Source: Cotesia glomerata
Taxonomy: Eukaryota; Arthropoda; Insecta; Hymenoptera; Braconidae
NCBI RefSeq assembly: GCF_020080835.1
Contig: NC_058166.1
Location: forward strand, 11,495,672 to 11,559,671
Direction: 5' to 3'
DNA: 64,000 nt
Shown here: positions 46,909 to 59,009 of the stretch, piece after piece
Layout of the letters: each line of letters begins with the position of its first letter
Position numbering within the stretch: position 1 is the stretch's first letter
Position numbers and translations under genes: made by a program
Notes under the pieces: model-generated
Database searches by the model: none
What the model saw: the letters and a program-made list of their open reading frames with translations, nothing else
Told to the model about the DNA's origin: nothing

Positions 46909-47494
46909 TTTCGAACCACAGTATCTATGTTATTCGGTCGCACATGCTATGAATTTATTATAAAAAGAAAATTTAATATTTAAATTTGACGCGCATAGAA
47001 AAGGCGACGAGTTAGTCCGTAATTTGCCGCCTTACTCCGTGCCAGTCGATTTATTTGCAATTATTCATATGTGTATCTATACACACTGGATATGAGTTGT
47101 GTTATTGGTTCATATGAGTTCATGAGTCGATCAGTATGGTGACGTTTGTTTTACGCTGCACGTTTATTGTATTGTGGCATTCACTTGTAGCCGTACCGGG
47201 AAACGGAACAACTCGATCATGTTGGTATGTAATACGATGGTGACTGTATGCTAAAGAGTAATCAGCTATGTCGGTTCAACTACCATAGGGTCATATTGTC
47301 ATCACCATCATCATTGTCAATGTCATTGTAATTTGATAGTAATTGAGTTGGATTTTGTTTCTTATTTTAGTAATAAATAATGTAAGTTATGGGTCTTGAG
47401 AAGAGACATTATACATTAACGAAATAAAGGTAGAATATGATCGTTTGTTAAAAACAAGATTTTGAACAATCTCAAAAATAAAATCTTCGAAAAA
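46909..47494. other. Unique upstream region of Osiris gene 2
   Basis: More complex and less AT-rich than the flanking DNA, with no repeat family recognised. By position it is the likely cis-regulatory region of the minus-strand gene. Confidence 0.4.
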
Positions 47495-48470
<976 letters not shown>

Positions 48471-48474
48471 GTTT

Positions 48475-48900
48475 ACTTGTAATAACTTTTGAATTTTTGT
48501 GAAATCTAATTAAAATCGGCTAATTCGTTTGAGCGATGTGACTGTCGAGAAATTCAAAAAATAGTTTTTCTTCAAATAACTACCGAATTTCTCAATAAAT
48601 AAATTTTCTGTACTCCGGCATTTTTTTAACTTGAAGAACTGCGTTTAATGCTGCAACACTTTTAAATCGGTTGATTTACTTATGCAAAAAATTTTGAGAT
48701 TAGATCTTTGATTATAAAAGCTATAAAATTAGTCTACATTTCCCTGGTTTTTAAGTTCGGAGAGTTTAAAAATGTTTTATAAACTTTTTTCTGGGCTTAA
48801 AAAGCTTAACTACTTGCAAGCATGAATATTTTTCAACGTTTTGAGCTCAATAAGCGGGAATTTAGGGACACACGGCAGGATCAACTGTTTTATAGATTTT
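48475..48900 (-). mobile_element. Old, diverged family A relative
   Basis: Retains TAACTTTTGAA, ATCGG.TAATTCGTTTGAG, AAACTGCGTTTAATGC and ends GCGGGAATTTAGGGACACAC ... GGATCAACTG. These match the inverse of family A at low identity. It abuts the complete copy head to tail. Confidence 0.5.
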
Positions 48901-49705
48901 TTTCATTGTAGGTCCAGATTTTTATTTATATTTTTTCCAAGCATACATCGAAAACAAGATAAAATTTAAAAAAAATAAAAGAGCATTATCTGTAAAAAAT
49001 TTTTTGAGTTTTTTTCAGATTTTTATGAAGAAAAAAAAAGTATACATCTACATAAAGTACAAAGTATTATTTACTTATAACTGCAGTTATTAAAATAAAA
49101 ATGTACATAGTTTGTCACTCTATATTATAATTAAGTCATCTTGATGTTGGCGTGAGCTGTTGAGTCTATGTATGAGAAATATATAAATGAAAATTGAATC
49201 TTTGACATAATTATATCGACGAAGAACCAATGGGTTTGAATAATATTTGGAGATGACAAGCTTCAGGCTCACAAGTGGGCGACAGTTATTCGTAAAATTA
49301 TGCACTGTAAAAGATTTCGGTATAAAAATGGTCTCCAAAAATTTTTATAAGTCCGGGTGAGTGTTAAATCACGGCGTAAATTTCTGTCTCGTGAAAATTT
49401 TATTGATGTATTTTTAACAAAGCGTTCTTTACTTTTTTAAAAAATTAATTTACAGTATTTCTTGTTACTTATAGTATAATTTTATTCACAATTTTATTAT
49501 ATCACTGGATATAACAACCTGTCAAAATATTCTTATATTGTAAATTAACGAAATTATAATCTAAGTGTGCAGAATTGACACAAAAAAATTTTTTTTATTT
49601 TTTCTTACGGCTTCCTCTCCCAGGAGCTATGAAAATATATTAAAAACTTTTTTTCTTACTTTCATACTTAAAAATTATAATTATGTCGATTCCAAAAATA
49701 AATTA
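48901..49705. other. Spacer, nothing supported
   Basis: AT-rich; no coding or repeat signature recognised. Confidence 0.45.
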
Positions 49706-50406
49706 GGGGAACCTGGGGCACGACGGCCCCCCTCCAAAATTAAATAAAAATTTTTTTTTTCAATTTCCCTCAAGTTATGACCTCTATAATGCTTTTATGA
49801 TATTTTGGGCCAAAATGTGATAAGTGGGGCATAACGGACCACTCGAGAAAAAAATTACATATTTAAAGAATTCATTATTTTAGGCCTTTTCAGGTCAATG
49901 AATCAGAATGAATTTAATTAAACTGAAAAATTTAATGAAAAGTTGAATTATATAGCTTATAAAAAATTGAAAATACAGTTTTTTAAAATTAAAACGGTAA
50001 TAATTATATTATGAATTATTGATCACGGTATTATCTGCACCAGACAGAAACCTAATCTCAAAGTTTTATTTGAATTCCTTCAACGATGTCTTACTCTACG
50101 CAATTCGTATTTCTAATTTTGACTTGATAAAAATATAAAAAAACGTCTGGTTCAAAATATTACGTATTTAAAAAGCTCAATATGAAAACTCGACCTGTGA
50201 TTTCAATCAATGTAAACTAATGTTACTAATTCATTGCTAAATAACATCTCTGTATTTTTTATCTATTTAAAACTAATTAATAGCTTAATAATAAAATTTA
50301 AAATAATTTTTTAAGACGTTAACAAAAATTACACATTGAATAAAACATGAAATATAAATGTTCGATGATTAGAAAATCACATCGAGATACTTTAATAAGT
50401 ATACGA

Positions 50407-50765
50407 TTATTCGCAATGATCACAAACATATTCGTCAGAATAATCTTCGTCAATTCCTGCGCAAGAATCATAAGACCATTTATTACAATTTTTACATTGA
50501 ATCTATGACTCTGAGGACTCTAAGGAAAGTCCATTGCAATACAGACAATGGCAATCATCATTTTTATATTTAAAATGTTTTTTTCTTTTTCAAATTTTTT
50601 GGTTTTAATTTAATTTTTTTTTTTTTTTTTTGTTTAATTGAGGTCTTTTTTTTTGCTCCATGTTAATTTTTTATTCCTGTGAGTTCTTGGCGATACTCAA
50701 AACTCGTAAAAATCGTGGTTTTCCCTCAACGACATTTTCTGGAAAGAGAGTCTCTAGATTTTGAT
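50407..50765 (-). pseudogene. Remnant of pogo/Jerky-like transposase C-terminus in G2
   Basis: Minus strand: GKTTIFTSFEYRQEL, a broken basic stretch, then DDCHCLYC...IQCKNCNKWSYDSCAGIDE...EYVCDHCE and a stop at 50407. A TAG replaces the expected Trp before IQC. The final CDHC pair is intact here. No DDE core is present. Confidence 0.65.
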
Positions 50766-50769
50766 GGTA

Positions 50770-50909
50770 AGGTAAAAGCCCCAATATATGATCATGTACC
50801 AGTATATGATCACTCCATGTATTTGTATACCTATATTTGTGAATATAGATATACAAATACATGGAGTGATCATATACTGGTACATGAATATATATTGGGG
50901 CTTTTACCT
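50770..50909. mobile_element. 140-bp near-perfect hairpin MITE nested in G2 (TA duplication)
   Basis: AGGTAAAAGCCCCAATATAT at one end and ATATATTGGGGCTTTTACCT at the other. Almost the entire element (about 65-bp stem) is self-complementary. G1 shows the empty site (GGTAATAGC), proving a TA target duplication. Confidence 0.88.
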
Positions 50910-51375
50910 TAATAGCTTTAGTAAAAAAATTTTTTTTTATGATTTTTTGGGGAGGGGGCCGTCGTGCCCCAGAAAAAAAAAATTTTCTTTCGACTTTTTG
51001 CAAAATTTCGACTGATTCGTTCAAAGTAGATAGTAAATAAATGAATTTGATGGTCAAAAGCCACAAAAAGGAAAAATCGGCTTAAGGGGGCCGTCGTGCC
51101 CCAGGCTCCCCTATTTAATTTATTTGTATGCCATCTGAAATTTGAAACGAGACTCATTTTAAGCAACAACTATGGAATGACAAGGTATTCAAATGATATA
51201 GCTCCTTTAATCAATAGAAAATCGTAATCGCCCATACATTCACCATTTGGCAACCCGTGAAAAAATTTTCTGATCAGACTATATCAGGCCTGATATAAAC
51301 CGTCCATATCAGGGCTGACATGGAAATTGGCCATATCAGACTATATATGCCTTGATATAAGTATATCAGACTATG

Positions 51376-51595
51376 TACCCGCCCCGGTAAAAAAAAATTA
51401 TATATAATTATATTACATAATTATAAATGAAAAATGGCCCCATATAATTATGTATAATTAGGTATAATTATATATAATTATTTTCATAGGAAAAAAAAAT
51501 CGGCGCGAGTGGGAATCGAACCGTGGTCCTACCGCTTGAAAGACTAATTCACTACCCGTTTACCTAAGAGACATACTTGGAGAACAAAGTTTATT
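51376..51595. mobile_element. Element N2 (partial relative of N1) with tRNA-like block
   Basis: TACCCGCCCCGGTAAAAAAA followed by TATATATAATTAT repeats, and GAAAAATGGCCC as in N1. On the minus strand comes a tRNA-like block with B box GGTTCGATTCC near 51513-51523. No right terminus found. Confidence 0.5.
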
Positions 51596-51805
51596 ATAAC
51601 TACAAGTAATACAAATCGTATACATGATCGATTCGTAGTGAACAAAATTTTTTATCTAATTTATTAATTATTATATAATACCATTATTATTATAATACCA
51701 TTATTATTTATATATAATAATGGTATCTATATGTAGATTTATAAAATTATCTATGTATACATGAAATCGCAAAAATGATTCTACGATATATTGTTAAGGT
51801 ACTTC

Positions 51806-52745
51806 CCCGACTAGAATTTTAGTGAGGCATGCCGAAAAATCAGTTCGGGGTAAAGTTGGCTTTCCGAACTTAGGCTAGCCCAATTCGGATCTTATTTGTT
51901 TTAAAATAGGCAAGCCGAACATTGGTATGCCAAAAGAATTCCACATTCGATGTAATCTCGTAATAGTTTGGCATTGCCTAAGTTCGGCATATCATGGATT
52001 GCCTAATTAGTACGAAATAACGGTAACCAAAGGTTTACCGAAGTTTGGTTCACCAAGCTCGGGCTCACTTAGGCAAACCTGCGGCAATACCTAAGTTCGG
52101 TATAACATGGATTGCCAAACTGTTATGAAATAACAGTAACCAAAGGCTTACCGAAGTTTGGTTTACCAAGTTCGGGCTCACTTGGGAAAACCTATGGTAA
52201 TGCCTAAGTTCGGCATTTCATGGGTTGCCAAACTGTTATGAAATAACGGTAACCAAAGGTTTACCGAAACGCTTACCCGACTAGAATTTTAGTGAGGTAT
52301 GCCGAATAATCAGTTCGGGGCGAAGTTGGCTTTCCGAATTTAGGCTAGCCCAATTCGGATCTTATTTATTTTAAATTAGGCAAGCCGAACATTGGTATGC
52401 CAAAAGAATTCCACATTCGATGTAATCTCGTAATAGTTTGGCACTGCCTATGTTCGGCATATAATGGATTGCCTAATTAGTACGAAATAACGGTAACCAA
52501 AGGTTTACCGAAGTTTGGTTCACCAAGCTCGGGCTCATTTAGGCAAACCTGTGGCAGTACCTAAGTTCGGTATATCATGGATTGCCAAACTGTTATGAAA
52601 TAACAGTAACCGAAGGCTTACCGAAGTTTGGTTCACCAAGTTCGGACTCACTTCGGAAAACCTATGGCAATGCCTAAGTTCGGCATTTCATGGGTTGCCA
52701 AACTGTTATGGAATAACGGTAACCAAAGGTTTACCGAAACTTGGC
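51806..52745. repeat. Two 470-bp higher-order repeats of E1
   Basis: Each has a leader (CCCGACTAGAATTTTAGTGA, then GGCTTTCCGAA and AATTCGGATCTTATTT) plus three monomers of the type GGATTGCCTAATTAGTACGA. The two units are nearly identical. Confidence 0.85.
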
Positions 52746-53006
52746 ATACCACGATCGAGCTTCTTAAGGCAAAACAGTGGAAATGCCTAAGTTCGGTATG
52801 CCATGGATTGCCAAACTGTTATGAAATAACGGCAACCTGTATTCTGAAGCTTGGTCTATCAAAATGAAACTTGACTAGGTAAGTCTGTGGCAAGTCCTCA
52901 CTTAGGTATAATATCGGAATTCCTAACTCGACCGTTGCAACGGTAACCGAATGTTTGCCGAAGTGTCGGGCTTATAAGTATCTTGAGGCAAGAGGTCGCT
53001 CATCAT

Positions 53007-53165
53007 TGGCGTAGCGTCGCGGTATGGTATAGGGCTCTCGTGCGTCGGGTACAGTGTTCGAGAGATCTGGGTTCGATTCCCAGTCTGGGCTGTCTGATTA
53101 TTTTTTCAATTACGGAAAAATTCCCACTGAGTAGGTCCCCCCCTTTCCCCTATCCGTTCTTTCCC
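53007..53165 (+). mobile_element. tRNA-derived SINE segment in E1
   Basis: GCGTCGCGGTATGGTATAGG (A-box region), then the perfect T-arm CTGGGTTCGATTCCCAG at 53067-53083. The body (TGATTATTTTTTCAATTACG, AAAAATTCCCACTGAGTA, C-rich run) is shared with 29200-29285. Confidence 0.6.
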
Positions 53166-53291
53166 AACTCCCTTAAAATTTGCTTTAATATGGCTTCCTG
53201 GCCAACTTTGGCTTCCTGGTTCGGCACGAACTTGGAATTCGGCATGCCTAATTCGAAACGAACCACCGCCGAACTTAAATTTCTGGTCGGG

Positions 53292-53712
53292 TTATTCGTT
53301 CGTGAGTTATCGTTGACGAAAGAAAACCGAAAAAAGTGTTTTTTCGAAATTACTCCGAAGTTTTCCGCTTTATTAATATAAACTTAAAAATTTTTTATGA
53401 AGCTTAAAAATTACGTTGAATGCCACCAACCGCGTGAAAATCGGTTCATTCATTCAAAAGTTATTGCGATTTGAAAATTCAAAAAATAGTGTTTTATCAA
53501 GCTTCTATCAAACTTTTGAGCTCTTCGAGCTCAAAAGCATACAAAAGCTATTTTTTGAGCTCGAAGAGCTCAAAATATTACACAAATTGTATTTATGAGC
53601 TCGAAGAGCTCTAAAACTGCATAAGTGCAATTTCAAGCGTTTAGGTATAGAATTGGCGGGAAGTTGCAGAGATGGCCTTCAGGGTCAACCGTTTCCCTAA
53701 TTTTTTTTTTCA
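53292..53712 (-). mobile_element. Truncated family A copy beside E1
   Basis: Begins abruptly at the end of E1 (TATTCGTTCGTGAGTTATCG, interior of family A), then GAGCTC units, and ends GGGTCAACCGTTTCCCTAAT. The (CA)n side is missing. Confidence 0.8.
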
Positions 53713-54012
53713 AGTTTATCAAAGTATATATAACTTCATAAGGTTATATCAGGGCATATCAGGACCTATTAAAAAATAATGTAAAATTAGATATGAGCAT
53801 ATCAAGCTATATCAAGTCTGATGTAGACATATCAAATTGATAAGGCTTGATCAGGCCTGATATGGCCAATTTTCATATCAGAGCATATCAGGACATATCA
53901 AAAATTAAATATGGACATATCAGATCATGTCAGGCCAGATATGAACATATCAAAAATTTTTATATGGCCTTATCAGCTTATATCAAGCCTGATCAGAATA
54001 TTTTTTCATGGG

Positions 54013-54998
54013 TATACGAAAATCGGCCAAAACGATTAAAAATATATTTTAATACAAAATTTGTGTATATTTATAAATGTTTTTATTATTTATTACATAT
54101 TACTGTATTTATAACAGTTTTTTTCTGAATTAAACTAACCAAAACTTAATGAGAGAATTAAAATAAAAAAATTTTAAAAGATTTTTACGAATTTTATATT
54201 CTAAGCATAAAAAAAAATTATCAAATTCATCCTAACGATCACATATAGCTGTCATTATACTAGCAAATTATAATTGAGGTACCCACGGATAATAAGAGTC
54301 TTCGATGACCTTAATATCTTTATAATTATATCAATAAGAATCGGTAAATGTATATGATTGTTTATGCTAGATGGATCCGAATTTACAATCGCTGAATAAG
54401 TAGCTTGTATTTTCTCTGTGTGATAGACTTGGCTAATTTGTTAATGTTAGAGAATTTAATCCATGAGAAAGAGCCAAAAGTCGCCGGGATAGGTTCTTAA
54501 GTGAAACCACAATTTCGTTTGATTTGATAAATAATATGAAAAGAAGATACTGTTCGTCGGGCGGTACTTTCGTTTATTGTGTACCTAACGGTTGTTTAGT
54601 TATAACTGGAATTTTATATGGTTAACCTTGTATTTACATTTGAATTAGTTGGAATTTTAATATCGCTACATTCTTACCGATGAGAAAATATTTTTGTGTA
54701 TTTATACTAGAATCTCTCGGATAAAATACGATTAATGTATTAATATACCAAGAAGAATTGATCATTTGAGATCTTAACTTAAAACAATTATTAAAAAGAA
54801 AAAAATAATTTCAATTTGTTGTTTTTTTTTTAAGTTTTAAAAATTTTCCGTATTCGTAATAGATAAAATTATTGAAGTTCCTTAATTTTTAATTGTTTAG
54901 TTTTTCAATTAATTTTTTCTGTCATTACAACTAATTATAAGCAACTTCTGAAGATGTTTTTTTTTGTTTTCAGTCAAAAAACTGTCGGTCAAATTCTA
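54013..54998. other. Spacer, nothing supported
   Basis: AT-rich; no coding frame or repeat boundary recognised. Confidence 0.45.
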
Positions 54999-55019
54999 CA
55001 CGGAGAAAAATTAATTATA

Positions 55020-55701
55020 CAGTGAAAACCGTTTATAACGACATTGAAGGGACCTCCTGGTAATGGTCGTTATAGCCGAAAGTAAAAATTAGCAATGCAT
55101 GGATTATATTCGAAAACAAAAATGCACGGATTAAATTAAAAAACAATGCTTGATGAACGTTTATTAAACTAATAAATACTTGATGAAAGTTTATTTAACA
55201 TTTATTAAACTACACAAATTAATTTATTAAACATTTTTAAAAAAAGGTTTTTAATCAAACCACGTATAAATTTCAATACTACATTTAATAATATAGATTT
55301 AATAAAATAATTATTTTTGAAAATATTTAGTTGCTCGGTCGGAGAATTATTTTAAGATTGTAACGAAATTATTTTCTACAACTTAAAAGACCATTAACTA
55401 AAATGAAAATTGTGATTCTCATTAGTTAACGCTGCAAAAGAATTTGATGACATCATAAGTATATTTAATGCAAAACGAATGAAAGTATTTATCACACGCT
55501 ATAACCAATGCATTTTACTATGAGTTTACTACTATAAGTACTGTGAATTCGGTTGCTATAAACGATTTGTCGCTATAAGCAATGTTGTTATAAGCGGTTT
55601 TCAGCTTGAGAATTTTATATGTAATAGAGACGGGACTCAAAATTTCGTCGTAATAACAGGCACGTCGCTTTAAGCGAAGTCGCTGTAAACGGTTTTTACT
55701 G
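55020..55701. mobile_element. Pogo-type MITE F2 (TA duplication)
   Basis: CAGTGAAAACCGTTTATAAC ... GTAAACGGTTTTTACTG with TA at 55018-55019 and 55702-55703. Inverse copy of F1 (35890-36889) without its 292-bp insertion. Subterminal TTATAACGACATTGAAGGG blocks recall pogo-like ends. Confidence 0.85.
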
Positions 55702-56036
55702 TACTACCTACTATACAAAAATAGTAACTCCTACTATCTAAAATGATAATAAAATTAATTAGTAACAAAATAATAGGTGGAATCATTTACAATTGTAATA
55801 GTTACTACACTTCTCACAAAAATTAAGGGAGCAGAAAAAAAATCCAAATTTTTGGGGGACTTTCAACAGGCTGTAACTTATACAAAAATGGTCGTACAGC
55901 AAAAAAAAAAAAGCAAATTGTAGCTCTAAGTGTTTAGTTTTCGGATCTGAGTTTGAAAATTTTTTTTTGAAAATATTTTTCGAGTAATCATAAGAAAACC
56001 ACCGAAAAAAAAATTTTCGAAATTTTTTTGGTTTTT

Positions 56037-56696
56037 TTGCACGCCTCATAGCGCGAAGCGCGTGAGGTTGTGCTTTATACTCGACTCGTCAAGGTCAAGC
56101 AATTTTGTGATCTTTAAATGTCTCTATCACAACCATATTACACTTATACAATAATATAAGTAGATGTACACGGAGAAATCATTTAAATCAAACCATCTTT
56201 TACTTTCTAAAATCATTTCATGTAGCTATTTTGAAAAAACCTTTTCAAAAAATTTTACGTGGACGTCCGGATGTCACCCCATTTTGGATGTACCAATGAT
56301 TACTCCCGAACAAATTGATATTTCAAGACCGGACCTTTTTTATTAGTTTACGAATGCGATGAACTGGGTCCGTATTTCATATCAGTAGCCTAGTTTACGT
56401 ATTTTTTTTTTAAATTGAATTTTTATTAAAATTTATTACGATATAACCGTACAAAGACAAACGAATTTTTCTTATTTGTCACGTGAAAACTATGGCGCCA
56501 CTTGATAAGCTAGATTTTTTTAGACTGCGTACGCATATAACAAGAAAAAAGGGCGCTGATATTTAAAAAAAAAAAAAGTACTCTGTAAGAAATTACTTAA
56601 TTATAATTTTCTTTTTTTTTATCAGTTACACAATTTATTTTTTCTTAAAAAATGAATGAGCGTCATGAGGCGTGCACTTTTGGATTTTCCAAACTT
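56037..56696. mobile_element. Repeat K copy 2, inserted in the left arm of the Tc1 element
   Basis: The uninterrupted right arm shows the empty site (a T-run), so the inserted piece is exactly delimited. Near its ends are the inverted blocks GCACGCCTCAT (56039) and ATGAGGCGTGC (to 56675). About 19 more bases follow on the right side before the arm resumes. Related to 14575-15085. Confidence 0.75.
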
Positions 56697-57551
56697 TTTT
56701 TTAATCTACGGACGTGGAAAAAATTTTTTCGACTCAACCTCCATATGGATAGCTTGTTTATTCAGCTTTCGTTTTTTTAAAATCTCGATACGAGCATTTC
56801 TCGCTGAGATATCGATGTTTGAATGGAAAAAGATCATTTTGTCTTTGATTACCAATATCTCAGCAACCAATGATCGCACAGAAATTTTGAGGTTGGTTTT
56901 AAAAACTTGAATAAATTCTCTACAAGGATTGGCAATTGAATTTTGAAAAAAAAATTTTTTTTCAATCATTACATGAATTTGAAAAAGCATCCAAAAAAGG
57001 GCTTTTTGTCGTTTTTTGGAAAATCAAGCGCCCAATCAAAAATATTGCGGAAACCACTAACGTTAAGTGTGCCTTTTACTGTTCAATATACCCACAAAAA
57101 CCCTACAAAGTTTCAGTTCAATCCAGCCAACCGTTTTTTTTTTCCCACTTGATCGAATTTTTGAAAAAATTAAAGGAGCAAGAATTTCGCTCTGAAAATG
57201 TCATAATTTTTATCAAAAATGAAAAAAAATTTTTTTTTTCATTTTTCTCTCAATTCTGTATTAGTGACTTGAAAAATTTAAGGAAAAAAAAAAAAAAAAA
57301 AAATCGAAAATTTTTGAAAAAAAAAAAAAAAAAATTTTTTAATTTTTTTTCAATTGGCTAAAAACTTCAAAAAATTAAAAAAAAAATTACCGCCGGCATT
57401 AGCGTTACCCAAAGCGTACCACGTGGAGGTTGCACGGCGGATTTACGCTTTTGTGCTTGCGCACGTGTATGTGTGTGGTTTTATCAGAGATTGAGACCCT
57501 GTGGTTCGTCACTTCCACAGTATTTTGTGACTCCAAACTCACTCTCCGAAG

Positions 57552-57608
<57 letters not shown>
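57552..57608. repeat. (TG)n microsatellite
   Basis: About 28 TG units between the left TIR and the transposase stop. Confidence 0.95.
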
Positions 57609-57611
57609 GTG

Positions 57612-58683
57612 CTAATACCGCGTATTGCCACCTCTGCTCCTGATAACAGCCCGCAATCTTTCAGGCATATTCGAAATGCAGTTTCGAATCATTGACTGCG
57701 GAATCCGACGCCAAGTTTCGATTAGCGCCCGCTCTAATGCTGCTAACGTTCGTAAATTGGGATAATTCTGGCGCAATCGGCGCTTCAGGATATCCCAGAC
57801 GTGCTCGATAGGGTTAAGATCAGGGCTTACCGCTGGATGCCTTAACAACGTTATGTCGTGTCTTTGGAAAAACCGACGGGTGACGTTTGCTGTGTGAGGT
57901 CGGGGCATTGTCTTGCATAAAAATAAAACCTCTAGTTTGCTGCCGTAGAGGCAAGACAACAGGTCGTAAGATCTGATTAATGTAACGCGTAGCGTATAGA
58001 TTTTCGTGGACGATTACCAAAGGAGTTCGTGAAAATCTCGAAACTCCTCCCCAAACCATCACCGACCCTCCGTTGTAAGCAGCTACCGGTCGAGTGAAGT
58101 TACGTGAAAAACGCTCTCCCTGACGGCGCCAAACTTGGGGTCTTCGGTCATTTCCAAACAGGCATACCCGACACTCATCAGAAAACAAAACATTGTTCCA
58201 TTGCCTTACGGTCCAATGAACATGTTGACGAGCGTAAGCCAGACGGTTTCGGCGATGTATGGGTAATAACATCGGTACTCGGGCGGCACTTCTTGATCGC
58301 ACTCCAGTCTCACGGAGACGATTTCGAACCGTTTGAACTGAAATGTTCCGCGGTTGTTGTTGTCGTCGTCGTCGTTGTTGTTGCTGTTGTTGTTGTTGTT
58401 GTCGACGGTTCGAAAAATTTCGGGCGACAACGTTCGCAGGAACGAAAGGTTCTTGACGAACGCGCCGAACGATCGCTCGGTCATCACGAGGATTTGTTGC
58501 GCGACGACGACCTTGGCCAACTCGTCGTTGATAACCACCGGTTTCCAAATACCGATTGTATGCGCGAGATACGACAGATGAACTAACGTCCATACGATCC
58601 CCGACTTGTCGGTAATTGTACCCTTCTTCCACTAGAGTCACTATCTGAGCGACTTGTGGCGCGGATAAATGCCGCCTAGGCAT
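57612..58683 (-). pseudogene. Tc1-like transposase (DD34E), one-base frameshift and internal polyQ expansion
   Basis: Start at 58683 (MPRRHLSAPQ); 12 upstream residues in the frame are not needed. About 356 aa if the frame is followed through. The N-terminal paired-like helix-turn-helix (QVAQIVTLVEEGYNYRQV) is followed by ISVQTVRNRLRE, the second helix-turn-helix. The catalytic core has VLFSDE (first Asp), FMQDNA (second Asp) and PDLNPIEHVWD (Glu, with 34 residues between the second Asp and Glu). A run CCCC (minus strand, 57902-57905) has one extra base, which shifts the frame right at the QDNA.PH motif. A Gln/Arg run of about 18 residues (58352-58410) separates the two DNA-binding domains and is not usual in the family. 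The enzyme is therefore inactive in this copy. Confidence 0.9.
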
Positions 58684-59009
58684 TATGAAAAAAAATAAAA
58701 AGAAAACTAAAGTTTGCAAAAACTCAGTTAATTTGCTTTTCTAAAAATTAAAAAATACAATAGTTTTGAGAAAAACTGTTGATTGGCTCGATTACCAAGA
58801 AAGCAGGTTAGTTTTAAGAAAAACTGTTTTTTTTTAGACACTGTTGGAATTCGCACGAAAAAATTATTGTCCCAATATTCGTAGAACGAATATTCGACTT
58901 GCCTTGGGGGTATCAACTTTTAATTTATTCAATTAATTTGTGACTAGGAAAATTAAAGTGCGGAAGAGTAAAATCGGTGAGAAAGTGAGTCGCTACATTT
59001 TTTTTGATT
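58684..59009. other. Internal Tc1 region between transposase start and right TIR
   Basis: Presumed 5' leader/promoter region of the transposase gene. AT-rich, no further feature recognised. Confidence 0.5.

Larger units (their letters stand above)
49706..51111 (-). mobile_element. Decayed pogo/Tigger-like element G2 (TA duplication)
   Basis: Termini GGGGAACCTGGGGCACGACG and the inverse of CGTCGTGCCCCAGGCTCCCC, flanked by TA (49704-49705 and 51112-51113), the target used by pogo elements. The transposase is reduced to the minus-strand C-terminus. A second element (50770-50909) sits inside. Interior segments match G1 closely, apart from G1's family A insertion. Confidence 0.8.
51806..53291 (+). 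mobile_element. Element E1: TIR element made of 113-bp monomers and a tRNA-like module
   Basis: Starts CCCGACTAGAATTTTAGTGA and ends with the inverse of CCCGACCAGAAATTTAAGTT. The interior is a 131-bp leader plus three 113-bp monomers (470-bp unit), repeated at 51806 and 52276. A further monomer and diverged sequence follow, then a SINE-like tRNA module at 53007-53165, and a short tail. The GTAACC landmark recurs at 52023, 52136, 52249, 52493, 52606 and 52719, confirming the 113-bp and 470-bp periods. No coding capacity. Confidence 0.8.
51254..54012. mobile_element. Element H with nested insertions N2, E1 and a family A fragment
   Basis: The left end ACCCGTGAAAAAATTTTCTG then ATCAG, and the right end CTGATCAGAATATTTTTTCA then TGGGT, form an inverted repeat. 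Just inside, both halves consist of ATATCAGGCCTGATATGG-type palindromic short repeats (51280-51375 and 53725-53990). The middle is occupied by three other repeats. Confidence 0.55.

Noticed and set aside
56936..57361. Lys/Phe-rich 141-codon frame repeated on the minus strand at 59029-59403
   Set aside because: Located in the Tc1 long TIR arms; composition of A/T runs, no recognisable domain, mirrored only because the arms are.
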